Source of the DNA: Natronobiforma cellulositropha | GTDB taxonomy: Archaea > Halobacteriota > Halobacteria > Halobacteriales > Natrialbaceae | NCBI RefSeq assembly: GCF_025629245.1 | Contig: NZ_JANZXN010000030.1 | Location: forward strand, 206,906 to 270,905 | DNA length: 64,000 nucleotides | Direction of reading: 5' to 3' | Shown here: piece by piece, positions 8,390-16,995 of the stretch | Layout of the letters: the number at the start of each line of letters is the position of its first letter | Numbering within the stretch: position 1 is the stretch's first letter | The notes under the pieces: generated by a model | Database searches by the model: none | The model's input: the letters and a program-made list of their open reading frames with translations, nothing else | Told to the model about the DNA's origin: nothing | Position numbers and translations under genes: made by a program

Positions 8390-9622
8390 ATGAACCGTCG
8401 ACGATTCCTCAGCGGAACCTGCATCGTGGGAGGAGTTTCGCTCACAGGCTGTCTCGAGCGCCTTGGGTTCGAGGAGGAGTCTGCCTGGAGGGACCCGCCG
8501 CTGGTCGAGGACCGACCGAGTGCAGTCTACCTTCCCGCGTCGACTGAGGAGATGGGTACGTACGGTACTGCCACCGACGGCGAGTACGCCGTCTCGCTCT
8601 CCTATACGTTTCCCCACCGGTTCTGGACCGTCGCTGGAACCGAAACGAACCGTGTCGTCGTCGAGCCAGAAGATACACTCCACCTGATGTGTACCGTCTG
8701 GGACCCGGTGACGGACACCGTCCTTCCGGTGGACATGAGCCTCGAACTACTGCGAGACGGGGAGCTGGTGACCTCGGCGACGCTCTGGGCGATGCTCTCA
8801 CAGCGAATGGGATTTCACTACGGGGAAAACGTCTCGCTCCCCGGCGAAGGAGCGTACACCGCACGGATTCGTGTTGGACCACTCGATGCACGCCCGACCG
8901 GCGAACTCGAGGGACGGTTCGAGAGCGCGAGCACGCTCGAGATCGACTTCGAATACCAGCGGTCAGACATTCACGAACTCGAGTTCGAACTGATCGACCA
9001 CGACCGACGAGGAACGCGTGATGCGCTAGAACTGATGGACCACGGTGATCATCACGGCAGCCACGACGGTCACGACAGTCACGACAGTCACGATGGCCAC
9101 GACAACGGTGACGATGGCTACGACCACGGTCACAGTGACCACGGCAGCCACGATGGGCACAATGACCAGGGGGACCATCAGGGCCAGGGAAGCCATCGAG
9201 GAGGTTCACTCGGACACCCACCAGCCTCTCGAGGGGCGGCGGTCGACGATCTCCAGGGAACGATACTCGGCTCGGCCCGTAGCGCTGACGCGTACGTTAC
9301 CGTGCTCGAGACGGATCTCGAGCGGTTCGTCTCGAGCGGTGACGAGACGTATCTCGCAGTGTTCACACGAACGCCGTACAACGACGTCATCCTCCCGTTG
9401 ACGTCCCTGACTGTGAGACTCGAACGTGGTGGAGATGGTACAGAAACGACGGCGGTCGAGACGCTCGACCACGAATTTGGACACCACTACGGAGTCACGC
9501 TCGAACGGCTCGAGTCCGGAGACCGGCTGACGATCTCGATAGAGGCACCGCCCCAAATCGCTCGGCACGACGGGTACGAAACAGCGTTTTTCGAGTTCGA
9601 CGAGATCGAAATCGGTGTGTGA
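8390..9622 (+). CDS. Metal-binding exported lipoprotein with His/Asp-rich region (P19/iron-transport-like)
   Basis: A 410-residue exported protein. The N-terminus MNRRRFLSGTCIVGGVSLTGC has a twin-arginine signal and a lipobox ending at Cys21, so it is probably lipid-anchored outside the membrane. Residues about 45-205 and 290-410 resemble two halves of the haloarchaeal proteins annotated as iron transporters related to the periplasmic P19 family. Between them, residues about 220-275 form a repetitive His/Asp/Gly tract (HGDHHGSHDGHD and similar) likely to bind Fe, Zn or Cu. An encoded Met (PVDMSLEL) and late His residues (EFGHHYG) could be specific ligands. It sits between ORB clusters A and B and transcribes towards the origin. 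Metal specificity is inferred. Confidence 0.7.
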   Translation: MNRRRFLSGTCIVGGVSLTGCLERLGFEEESAWRDPPLVEDRPSAVYLPASTEEMGTYGTATDGEYAVSLSYTFPHRFWTVAGTETNRVVVEPEDTLHLMCTVWDPVTDTVLPVDMSLELLRDGELVTSATLWAMLSQRMGFHYGENVSLPGEGAYTARIRVGPLDARPTGELEGRFESASTLEIDFEYQRSDIHELEFELIDHDRRGTRDALELMDHGDHHGSHDGHDSHDSHDGHDNGDDGYDHGHSDHGSHDGHNDQGDHQGQGSHRGGSLGHPPASRGAAVDDLQGTILGSARSADAYVTVLETDLERFVSSGDETYLAVFTRTPYNDVILPLTSLTVRLERGGDGTETTAVETLDHEFGHHYGVTLERLESGDRLTISIEAPPQIARHDGYETAFFEFDEIEIGV

Positions 9623-9700
9623 ACGGGAGGGTCGAGAGTGATGGTAGTAGAGTCTGGGAAACAGGTGACGTGAGGAGGTAACCGGACCCACCGGTCCGGG

Positions 9701-10040
9701 GACACCGGGTTTCCAGTGAAAGAGAGTGCGGAGAGACGGGCGAAGACACACACACCAGATTTCCGGTGAAATGGGAAAGAGGTCACAGGTTGGAGGGGAC
9801 AATCACTGATCAGAGAACTCCAGAGAATCATCACAGAGCTCCAGAAAATCATACTGAAAGTGAGAAGGACACCGTGTTTCCGGTGAAAGAGTGGCTATCT
9901 TTCTGGCGAAAAGCCGGCTGCCGGCGAGCGATAACGTCTCAGATCGGTCGTTCAGAGTCGAGTATCCGTCGCGGATGCGGTGAACCGCATCATACAGAGG
10001 GAGGGAAGCTGAGACACACACCGTGTTTCCGGTGAAATGG
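9701..10040 (-). repeat. ORB-like cluster B: four sites, reverse orientation
   Basis: Read on the plus strand, the sites are 9701-9722 (GACACCGGGTTTCCAGTGAA), 9751-9774 (CACACCAGATTTCCGGTGAA), 9868-9891 (GACACCGTGTTTCCGGTGAA) and 10017-10040 (CACACCGTGTTTCCGGTGAA). All oppose cluster A and the sites at 10676 and 10751, giving the inverted arrangement expected of an origin. Confidence 0.8.
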
Positions 10041-10381
10041 CACGAGAGTGGAGTGGACTGCGACGGATTTTGCTGATCTCCTGGCAATAAAATGACGGTC
10101 TTGACGCGATAAAGTGATGGGGAGATGGGAGTTAGAGTCAGGGTTTTCGTAAAATATAAATAGTCTAACTGCGAATAGTCCATTGATACGGTCGGCATAC
10201 AGAGAAAGACGTCTACGTCGGCTACCGACGTTTTCATCGGAAACTATCGATCTCGAGTGAAGTCGCTGTCCTCGAGTATCCTAGTCTTCTCTTTGATCCC
10301 TCACTTTTTCAGCTCTTGTTCCACTCCATCCCACTCTTTTCCTCTTGTTCCTACTCCTCCCCGCTCCTCCCCGCTCCTCCC

Positions 10382-10508
10382 CGCTCTTGTCCCCCTCTCC
10401 CTTCTGCTCCCTCCCGCTCTTGTCCCCCTCTCCCTTCTGCTCCCTCCCGCTCTTGTCCCCCTCTCCCTTCTGCTCCCTCCCGCTCTTGTCCCCCCCCCTC
10501 TCCCCTCC
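10382..10508. repeat. Polypyrimidine 33-bp tandem repeat within the origin
   Basis: Three exact 33-bp units begin CGCTCTTGTCCCCCTCTCCC at 10382, 10415 and 10448, followed by a partial fourth unit from 10481. Three copies of a 10-bp CCCCGCTCCT unit precede them. The plus strand from about 10290 to 10520 is almost free of adenine and has few guanines, an extreme strand asymmetry. Confidence 0.9.
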
Positions 10509-10611
10509 TTTCCGTTCTGATCCATCTTTTTCCTGACTTCTCACACTCATCCCCTGTATATCGGAGCCTCACGTCCGTGTCTGGACCGTATCGGCCGGTG
10601 CTACACTCACC

Positions 10612-10771
10612 CACACCACGTTTCCGGTGAACGAAAACCCCCGTTTCAACTGCACCCCACCCACCCCCTCACCCCATTTCACCGGAAACCTCGTGTGTGT
10701 GTGCTAGCTATATTTTTTGACACGAACTCCCCTCCGAAACAGTAAGACCTATTCACCGGAAACGTGGTGTC
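10612..10771. repeat. ORB-like cluster C: three sites flanking the orc1/cdc6 promoter
   Basis: One reverse site lies at 10612-10636 (CACACCACGTTTCCGGTGAA), followed by forward sites at 10676-10700 (ATTTCACCGGAAACC, TCGTGTGTG) and 10751-10771 (ATTCACCGGAAACGTGGTGT). The last ends 8 bp before the orc1/cdc6 start codon, downstream of the TATA-like box, so Orc1/Cdc6 binding could repress its own gene. Confidence 0.8.
10706..10727 (+). promoter_or_regulatory. Probable orc1/cdc6 promoter (AT-rich TATA box)
   Basis: GCTAGCTATATTTTTTGACA lies about 55-70 bp before the start codon and between two forward ORB-like sites. It is the only clear TATA-like sequence upstream of the gene. It could also serve as a local unwinding element. 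Confidence 0.5.
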
Positions 10772-10779
10772 TATACCGT

Positions 10780-11985
10780 ATGCCGAGCACCGGGGACGAC
10801 CTCTTCACTCGAGAGGACCCAATCTTCGAGAACAAAGAACTCCTCGAGATCAACCACTTGCCCGAGGAAGGCCGGATCGTCGGCCGTGACGACGAGATTT
10901 CGAATCTCGCGAACGCAGTCAACCCGGCGATCTTCGGGCAGAGTCCGAGTAACCTGCTGATCTACGGGAAGACGGGCACGGGTAAGTCCCTCTGTGCGAA
11001 ACACATCTCGGCGCGACTCGTCCGCGTCGCAAAAGAGGAAGGCGTCACGGCGGAGTTCGCCTACGTCGATTGTGCACAGGACAACACTGAAACCCAGGCG
11101 GTGCAGACGATTGCGGACTCGCTGAACGATCCCGAGCGGACGAACATCAAAATCCCTGATAAGGGTCTCAGTACGTCGACGTACTACAAACGACTCTGGA
11201 AGGTGCTCGACTCGCTGTACGACGTCGTCTTGATCATCCTCGACGAGGTCGACAAACTCGACGACGACGACATCCTGATGCAACTCTCGCGCGCGGGTGA
11301 AGCGGGAAAGCTCACACAGTGTAAGATCGGCGTCATTGGGATCAGCAACAAGATCAAGTACAAAGACCGGATGGACGAGCGGGTCAAATCGAGCCTCTGT
11401 GAACGCGAGTTCGTCTTTCCGCCGTACGATGCGAACCAGCTTCGTGACATCATGGACGCCCGTAGCGACGCCTTCAAAGATTCCGTCCTCATGCCCTCCG
11501 TGATTCCACGCGCGGCCGCCCTCGCCGCTCGAGAGCACGGGGACGCTCGGAAGGCGATCGACATTCTCCGTTACGCTGGCGAGATCGCCCAGTCGACCGG
11601 CAGCCAGACCGTTCGCGAGGAGTTCGTCGTCCAGGCGCGCGAACGCGCCGAAACCGACCGGTTTCGTGAACTCATCCGCGGCTCGACACCTCACTCCCGG
11701 TACGTCCTCCAGGCGCTCGCGGTCCTCTCGCTCAACACGGCCGACGAGGACGGCTTTCGAACGACGAAGATCTACGACGTCTACGAGGAGATCTGTCGTC
11801 AGGAGGGGTCTGACACGCTCTCCCTCCGGCGCGTTCGCGACCTCCTCAAAGAACATGCCTTCCTCGACATCATCGAACAGTCGCGCCAGAGCGGCGGCAG
11901 CGCCGAAGGTAGCTACACCGAACACCAGTTACTCGAGGACCCCGACGTCGTCCGCAAAGTGCTCGTCGAGACAGTCGAACCGTAA
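10780..11985 (+). CDS. orc1/cdc6: Orc1/Cdc6 family replication initiator
   Basis: A 401-residue initiator of the archaeal Orc1/Cdc6 family, which binds ORB elements and recruits the MCM helicase. The AAA+ domain shows the Walker A motif GKTGTGKS (about residue 65), Walker B LIILDEVDKL (about 150) and the sensor region GVIGISNKIKYKDRM. An arginine-rich lid with HGDARKAIDILRYAGEIA follows, and the C-terminal winged helix begins near RYVLQALAVLSLN. The ATG at 10780 is preferred over the in-frame start at 10717 because the intervening codons are an ORB-like site. Its ORB-flanked position identifies it as the probable cognate initiator of this origin. Confidence 0.95.
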   Translation: MPSTGDDLFTREDPIFENKELLEINHLPEEGRIVGRDDEISNLANAVNPAIFGQSPSNLLIYGKTGTGKSLCAKHISARLVRVAKEEGVTAEFAYVDCAQDNTETQAVQTIADSLNDPERTNIKIPDKGLSTSTYYKRLWKVLDSLYDVVLIILDEVDKLDDDDILMQLSRAGEAGKLTQCKIGVIGISNKIKYKDRMDERVKSSLCEREFVFPPYDANQLRDIMDARSDAFKDSVLMPSVIPRAAALAAREHGDARKAIDILRYAGEIAQSTGSQTVREEFVVQARERAETDRFRELIRGSTPHSRYVLQALAVLSLNTADEDGFRTTKIYDVYEEICRQEGSDTLSLRRVRDLLKEHAFLDIIEQSRQSGGSAEGSYTEHQLLEDPDVVRKVLVETVEP

Positions 11986-12155
11986 CTCGTACGGAACCGA
12001 AACTCGCCGCGTAGTTCTCTCGCGGCCACACAGCTGTCTCCTCCGACCGTCGACGCTCCTTCACGTCCAATCGCCGTGTCCTCTGTTCTCACACCCCCCC
12101 TCTCGGCTTTTCACACTCCACCTCGACCGTTTGCGTATTTATTTCCACTTCCAGA

Positions 12156-12185
12156 AATTCACCGGAAACCCGGTGTGGGGGTGGG
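12156..12185 (+). repeat. ORB-like site D downstream of orc1/cdc6
   Basis: AATTCACCGGAAACCCGGTG followed by TGGGGGTGGG is a full-length match with a long G-run, in forward orientation, 170 bp after the orc1/cdc6 stop codon. Confidence 0.75.
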
Positions 12186-12260
12186 AGGAACCTCTCTCTT
12201 CGAATCCGTCGTGAGTGCTCAGAACTGTCGATGTCGCGAACTGGTGGTCACCACCCGATG

Positions 12261-13472
12261 TCACGACCCGTTGGCCAGCAACCCACGTGGTGACTCGTTT
12301 ATTCGCTCACATCCATCGTCAGTGACGAGTACGAGGTCCTCGAGCCGGACGCCGAACTCGCCCTCGAGGTAGATTCCCGGTTCGACGCTGAAGACCATCC
12401 CCGCCTCGAGTTCACGGTCGTTTCCGGCGACGATGTAGGGCGGTTCGTGCACTTCGAGTCCGACGCCGTGGCCGGTCCGGTGGACGAACGCATCGCCGTA
12501 GCCCGCCTCGTCGATCACCGTCCGGGCGGCGTGGTCGACCTCGCCCGCTGTGACGCCCGGCTCGACGATGTCCACGGCAGCCTGCTGCGCCCGGCGTACC
12601 ACCTCGTGAACCCGTCTGGCCTTCGCCGATGGCTCACCGTCGAACACGATCGTTCGGGTCTGGTCTCCTGGGTAGTATCCGACGCCGACGTCGTACGTCG
12701 CCGGGACGAACGCACCGAAGTCGAGGACGACTGGCTCTCCCGCTTCGATCCGCCGGTCTCCCGGCCGGTGGTGTGGACGGGCACCGTTTGGGCCGCTCGC
12801 GACGATCGTTTCGAACGCCGGTGCCGTTCCTCCCGCCTCCTCGAGGAGTCGGTCGATCTCTCGAGCCAGGTCTCGTTCGCTCGTCCCGACGACCGTCGAT
12901 CCGCGCTCGCGGACCTCGACGGCGATCCGGTCTGCGATCGCTCCCGCTCGGCGCAGCGCCTCGCACTCGGAGGCGTCTTTTCTGGCTCTGAGCGCTCCGA
13001 CGACGCTGCTCGCGAGTTCGACCGTCGCATTCGGACGGAGCGCACGGAGCGGTTCGGTGAACGCAGCCCACATGGTGTCGTCGACGAGGAGCGTCGCCTC
13101 GCGTCGGCGTGCTCGGTCGCCCGCTTCGCCTCCCGGCGCTGGCCGTGAGCGCTCCGCCGGTGGCTCCTGTCGTCTCACCCCGTGGTCGGTGAGTGCCGTA
13201 TCGACGAGCTCCCACGGATCTGTCGCGTCTCCCCAGAGCCGTACGTCGTCGACCCAGGACTCCTCGAGCGCTCCGGCGTACAACTCCGGCGCAACGATGG
13301 TGGGGTCAGCTGTGCGCGAAACCAGCCCGAACAGCACTCGCTCGGAGGGCGTCTCGTCGAACCCCGTCAGATACGTCGTGTTAGGGCTCGGAAACAGGAC
13401 GACTGCGTCGGCGTCGCGTCGCTCGAGGTGCCGTTTACACGCGCGGACTCGGTCGGCGAAAGGCGCACTCAT
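12261..13472 (-). CDS. M24 family metallopeptidase (Xaa-Pro dipeptidase-like)
   Basis: A 403-residue member of the creatinase/prolidase fold. The N-terminal domain (residues 1-about 170: AVVLFPSPNTTYLTGFDETPSER) is of the Xaa-Pro peptidase type. The C-terminal pita-bread domain supplies the dinuclear metal ligands: Asp in VVLDFGAF, Asp in YPGDQTRTIVF, His in HRTGHGVGLEVHE, Glu in FSVEPGIYL and Glu in FGVRLEDLVLV. A low-complexity insert (about 120-145, ERSRPAPGGEAGDRARRRE) interrupts the N-domain. The ATG at 13470-13472 begins MSAPFADRVRACKRHLERRDAD, the usual start; the open frame continues upstream without family similarity. It converges with orc1/cdc6. Confidence 0.88.
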   Translation of the reverse strand: MSAPFADRVRACKRHLERRDADAVVLFPSPNTTYLTGFDETPSERVLFGLVSRTADPTIVAPELYAGALEESWVDDVRLWGDATDPWELVDTALTDHGVRRQEPPAERSRPAPGGEAGDRARRREATLLVDDTMWAAFTEPLRALRPNATVELASSVVGALRARKDASECEALRRAGAIADRIAVEVRERGSTVVGTSERDLAREIDRLLEEAGGTAPAFETIVASGPNGARPHHRPGDRRIEAGEPVVLDFGAFVPATYDVGVGYYPGDQTRTIVFDGEPSAKARRVHEVVRRAQQAAVDIVEPGVTAGEVDHAARTVIDEAGYGDAFVHRTGHGVGLEVHEPPYIVAGNDRELEAGMVFSVEPGIYLEGEFGVRLEDLVLVTDDGCERINESPRGLLANGS

Positions 13473-13746
13473 AGCGCGCTCATCGACGGGAAATAGGAAA
13501 GGACTACCGCTCACCGTCGACCGGCTGTCGCCGTCGGGGGCCGTCCAGTCGATGCTCGATCCTCCCACGGGTCTCGAGGTGGCCTGCTCGAGGCGACTGG
13601 CCGCCCGTCTCCGTCCCTCGTCGGTCACTGTACTCGCGCTGTAGCCGGAGCGTACTGTCGTCCGTCTGAGCGACCCCTGATAGTGGATGGTATAAGAGTG
13701 CCATGCGGATGCAGGCCGGTAACCAACCCGTCGGGACGGTGTCGGG

Positions 13747-15480
13747 ATGGTACGAATGCGTCCCAACGAGGAGCGAGCGTCGCCGACGACTGACTTACGC
13801 GGACGTACATCGAGGACGGAGCTCTCAGTTCCCGGGGAGCTCATCGTCGCGTCCAACCGACAACCGTACCGACACGAGTACGTCTCCGCACCGCCTGCCG
13901 GCCGTCGTCCATCAGACGAAGCGGTCTCTGATTCAGATGGCACCGCCACCGACGGTGGATTCGTCGACGTCGGCCGCAACCGCGATACACAGCCAGCCCG
14001 GTCTGAAATCACGGTCGAGTGTCCGACTGGTGGTCTCACGGCGGGTCTCGACCCCGTACTCTCTCGTTCCGGTGGCACCTGGATCGCCTGGGGCGACGGC
14101 GAGGCTGACCGCGCCGTCGCCGACGAGGACGGGTGCGTGCGCGTCCCGCCCGGAGACGAATCGTACACCTTGCGCCGGGTCTGGCTCTCAGACGCGGCCG
14201 TCGACGGCTACTACTACGGCTACAGCAACCGCGTCCTCTGGCCAACGTGTCACGAACTGCTCGAGTACGTCGACCACCGTCCCGACGACTGGACCTGGTA
14301 TCGCCGGGTCAACCGGGAGTTCGCCGACGCGGTCGTCGACCACGCGAGCGAGGACGCGGTAGTCTGGCTCCAGGACTACCACCTCGGTCTCGCACCCCGG
14401 CTGATCCGCGAGTCCGTCCCCGAGTCGGTGACGATCGCACAGTTCTGGCACATCCCCTGGCCGCGTCCGTCCGTCTTCGGATCGAGTCCACTCGAGACGA
14501 CCCTGCTCGAGGGACTGCTCGGCAACGACTTCCTCGGGTTCCACATCGAGGAGTACTGCGACGCATTTCTGGCCACCGTCGACTCGCACCTTCCCGACGC
14601 GTCGGTCGAGTACGCTTCCGGGACGGTTCGCTACGACGGCACCGAGACACGGGTCGGCGCGACCCCGATGGGTGTCGACGCAGAGACGTACGACCGCCAG
14701 AGCAGGGCGCTCGACGGCTCGCGCTGGGAATCGATCCGCTCGCGCTACGGGATTCCAGACGACGTCACCGTCGGTCTCGGCGTCGACCGTCTCGACTACT
14801 CCAAAGGTATCCCTGCGCGTCTCGACGCCATCGAGCGGTTGTTCGAACGGTACCCATCCAGACGCGAGGCGTTCACGTTCGTTCAGAAGGCGACGCCCAG
14901 TCGAACGGACATCCCGGCGTACGCGGTTCACGGTGAGCGCGTCCGCGAAGCGGTCGGCCGCATCAACGACCGGTTCGGAACCGAAACCTGGCAGCCCATC
15001 GTCTACACCGAGGACGTCATCTCGCGTGAGGATCTCTGTGCGCTCTATCGCTACGCAGACCTGCTGGTCGTGAGTTCGCTCCTCGACGGGATGAACCTCG
15101 TCGCCCAGGAGTACGTCGCCTCGAGCGTCGACGGTGAGGGAACGCTCGTCTTGAGCGACCGGGCAGGCGTTGCCTCGTCGTTCGACGATGCGGCGTACAC
15201 GGTCGATCCGACCAACGTCGATGCGCTCGCCGACGCGATAGACGAGGCACTCTCGGCGTCACCCCTCGAGCGACACCGCCGTATGACTCGCCTGCGCGAA
15301 CACACGTTCGCGCGCGACCTCGAGTGGTGGATGACCCGCCAGTTCGAAGTGATCTCCCGCCTCCACGACCACGAACACCCCGACTCGGAGACCGCCGTGA
15401 CCGACGGCCGAAACCATCTGAGCGACGACGCCAACGAGCCGGCCACAGACGCAGACTCGAGCAACTCTCCTTCCTGCTGA
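13747..15480 (+). CDS. otsA: Alpha,alpha-trehalose-phosphate synthase
   Basis: A 577-residue GT20 glycosyltransferase that joins a nucleotide-activated glucose to glucose-6-phosphate, forming trehalose-6-phosphate. Conserved stretches include ELIVASNRQPY, GGLTAGLDPVL, VWLQDYHLGLAPRLIRE, FWHIPWPRPSVF, GVDRLDYSKGIPARLDAIE and the donor-binding SLLDGMNLVAQEYVASS. The first 40 residues and the tail from about 545 are poorly conserved acidic or low-complexity extensions, and MVRMRP offers two possible start codons (13747 or 13756). The phosphatase gene begins 8 bp after its stop, making a two-gene operon for the compatible solute trehalose. Confidence 0.93.
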   Translation: MVRMRPNEERASPTTDLRGRTSRTELSVPGELIVASNRQPYRHEYVSAPPAGRRPSDEAVSDSDGTATDGGFVDVGRNRDTQPARSEITVECPTGGLTAGLDPVLSRSGGTWIAWGDGEADRAVADEDGCVRVPPGDESYTLRRVWLSDAAVDGYYYGYSNRVLWPTCHELLEYVDHRPDDWTWYRRVNREFADAVVDHASEDAVVWLQDYHLGLAPRLIRESVPESVTIAQFWHIPWPRPSVFGSSPLETTLLEGLLGNDFLGFHIEEYCDAFLATVDSHLPDASVEYASGTVRYDGTETRVGATPMGVDAETYDRQSRALDGSRWESIRSRYGIPDDVTVGLGVDRLDYSKGIPARLDAIERLFERYPSRREAFTFVQKATPSRTDIPAYAVHGERVREAVGRINDRFGTETWQPIVYTEDVISREDLCALYRYADLLVVSSLLDGMNLVAQEYVASSVDGEGTLVLSDRAGVASSFDDAAYTVDPTNVDALADAIDEALSASPLERHRRMTRLREHTFARDLEWWMTRQFEVISRLHDHEHPDSETAVTDGRNHLSDDANEPATDADSSNSPSC

Positions 15481-15488
15481 TCACCGCC

Positions 15489-16343
15489 ATGTCACTACTG
15501 GAACCGACGCACTCGTTCGAGAGGCCGCTGCCCAGCCTTCGAGAGACGATCGACCAGGCGAGTGAGACACTCGTCTGTCTCGACTTCGACGGAACCCTCG
15601 CACCGATCGTCGACGACCCCGACCGTGCCCGTATCACGCAGTCGAACCGCCGCGCACTCGAGGCGCTCGCTTCGACACCGGCGGTCACGACCGCGGTCGT
15701 TTCCGGCCGTGCGCTCTCTGACGTCCGTTCGCGCGTCCCGGTCCCGGTCACCTGTGCCGGTAACCACGGTCTCGAACTGTACCGTGAGGGGTCGCACTCG
15801 GTTCATCCGATCGCGAAAAAGCGTGCGAGCACCGTCGAAGAGACTTGTGAGGCGCTCGAGGACGCCCTCGAGCGCTTCCCGCAGTGTCGCGTCGAGAACA
15901 AGCAACTGACGGGGACGGTGCACGTCCGTTCACAGCGCACCCGGACGCGAACCCGCGTCCACCGCATCGTACACGAACTGGTCGAGCGCATCGGCGGTGA
16001 CGCACTCGAGACGTCCCGCGGAAAGCGCGTTCTCGAGATTTCACCGGCTGTCCCCTGGGGAAAAGGCGATGCGGTCGCGTTGCTCGAGGAGAGCAGTCCA
16101 GGTGACCCGTTCGTCCTCTACGTCGGCGACGACGTAACGGACGAATCCGCCTTCCGGACCGTCGAACCAGACGGAATCGGTGTTCACGTCGGCACCGATC
16201 GGCCCTCGGTCGCCTCGTGTCGAGTCACCTCACCGTCGGAGGTCTCGTCGCTGCTGTCGTGGATCGCTCGCGCTCGCAGTACCGCGGCTACTGACGAATC
16301 GGTCGACACGGTGGCCATTGCCTCACCGGCGGGACTCGAGTGA
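15489..16343 (+). CDS. otsB: Trehalose-6-phosphate phosphatase
   Basis: A 284-residue HAD-superfamily phosphatase that removes phosphate from trehalose-6-phosphate. Motif I is CLDFDGTLAPI (nucleophile and acid/base Asp), motif II is in TAVVSGRALSD, and NHGLELY and KQLTGTVHVR are typical of OtsB. The Lys/Asp motifs GKRVLEISP and WGKGDAV precede YVGDDVTDESAF (motif IV). The start at 15489 lies 8 bp after the otsA stop, implying co-transcription; the frame stays open upstream inside otsA but is not coding there. A short low-complexity tail follows the last conserved helix. Confidence 0.93.
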   Translation: MSLLEPTHSFERPLPSLRETIDQASETLVCLDFDGTLAPIVDDPDRARITQSNRRALEALASTPAVTTAVVSGRALSDVRSRVPVPVTCAGNHGLELYREGSHSVHPIAKKRASTVEETCEALEDALERFPQCRVENKQLTGTVHVRSQRTRTRTRVHRIVHELVERIGGDALETSRGKRVLEISPAVPWGKGDAVALLEESSPGDPFVLYVGDDVTDESAFRTVEPDGIGVHVGTDRPSVASCRVTSPSEVSSLLSWIARARSTAATDESVDTVAIASPAGLE

Positions 16344-16635
16344 GTCTACGCGCTCGAGTCCCCCGACGAGACCACCGAAAGAACGGTGTAGGGGGATGAA
16401 GGGTGAGACGGAGCGGGGGGAATGTGAGACGTCGCCTGGCAACGACTTTGATGGGGGATGTGTGTAGTGCGTTGGAAACGGTATCTCTCGTAGCGCTCTC
16501 GTCTACACCCAGATGGATCGTCGCACTATCACCACTTAAAATTTCCGATCGACATGCGAGTGACGAATTACCGCTTCAGAGCCGAAAGTATTAGTTACCA
16601 TCGGAAATATAGGTATAGTACGAGTGTGAAAAGCA

Positions 16636-16995
16636 GTGAAACTCAGACAACCAACTGACTTCCTCATCCTCGAAGCGCTCGAGGACACGGGTCGAAACGT
16701 CGCAACGAACCTCGCCGCCCACACGGGCAAGAGCCGAAAGAACATCAACACCCGCCTGCCGGTGCTCGAGGACTACGGTCTGGTCGACAAGATCGGTCCC
16801 GCCGAGCGGTCGGGCCTGTACGAGATCACGTCCCTCGGCAAAGCCGCGATGATCTACCAGGATCAGTACGACGAAGTCGACGACTTCGAGGCGCTCATCG
16901 AAGGGCCGAACGCCAGCGCGCTCGGCCAGTCGCCCGAAGCACAGGCGAGTTTCGTCCGCGGTGAAGAACAGCCCGAAGACGACGACGACGAGTAA
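16636..16995 (+). CDS. Winged-helix transcriptional regulator (phage PhiH1 repressor-like)
   Basis: A 119-residue protein with a GTG start. Residues 1-75 form a winged helix (DFLILEALEDTGRNVATNLAAHTGKSRKNINTRLPVLEDYGLVDKIG) with a wing ending GLYEITSLGKAA, similar to the haloarchaeal PhiH1-repressor-like family. The C-terminus is an acidic tail (EEQPEDDDDE). An upstream in-frame GTG is followed at once by a stop, which fixes the start. An AT-rich box (GAAATATAGGTATAG, about 16604-16618) lies about 20-30 nt before the start, indicating a leaderless mRNA. It may be autoregulatory; there is no sign of a resident prophage. Confidence 0.82.
   Translation: MKLRQPTDFLILEALEDTGRNVATNLAAHTGKSRKNINTRLPVLEDYGLVDKIGPAERSGLYEITSLGKAAMIYQDQYDEVDDFEALIEGPNASALGQSPEAQASFVRGEEQPEDDDDE

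Larger units (their letters stand above)
9623..10779. other. Main intergenic core of the putative origin
   Basis: This 1157-bp gene-free segment holds seven ORB-like sites, an AT-rich stretch (about 10081-10250, including AAAATATAAATAG near 10152), a weak ORB-like sequence at 10230-10250 and the polypyrimidine tandem repeat at 10290-10510. It ends with the orc1/cdc6 promoter. The long open frames across 10257-10630 on both strands are products of the repeat, not genes. Confidence 0.7.
8128..12185. other. Putative Orc1/Cdc6-dependent replication origin region
   Basis: Eleven copies of a strongly conserved element, consensus TTCACCGGAAACNYGGTGTG, are concentrated here around an orc1/cdc6 gene. 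Three are forward at 8128-8350, five inverted at 9701-10636, two forward at 10676-10771 and one forward at 12156-12185. Haloarchaeal origins are known to consist of an orc1/cdc6 gene next to intergenic DNA carrying ORB repeats in opposite orientations around an AT-rich unwinding region. All three traits are present; the most AT-rich stretch lies at about 10081-10250, between inverted sites. Whether the origin is active, and whether it is the main one, cannot be judged from the window. Confidence 0.8.

Noticed and set aside
9040..9180. Regular CACGACAGTCACGA repeats resembling a short repeat array
   Set aside because: They encode the His/Asp-rich tract of the lipoprotein in frame and have no unique spacers, so they are not a CRISPR array.
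10257..10630. Several overlapping open frames on both strands with repeated peptides
   Set aside because: They are translations of the polypyrimidine tandem repeat in the origin; no start signals and no protein-like composition.
12447..13148. Long plus-strand open frame over the M24 peptidase gene
   Set aside because: It is an antisense shadow of a well-conserved enzyme; long antisense frames are common in this GC-rich genome.
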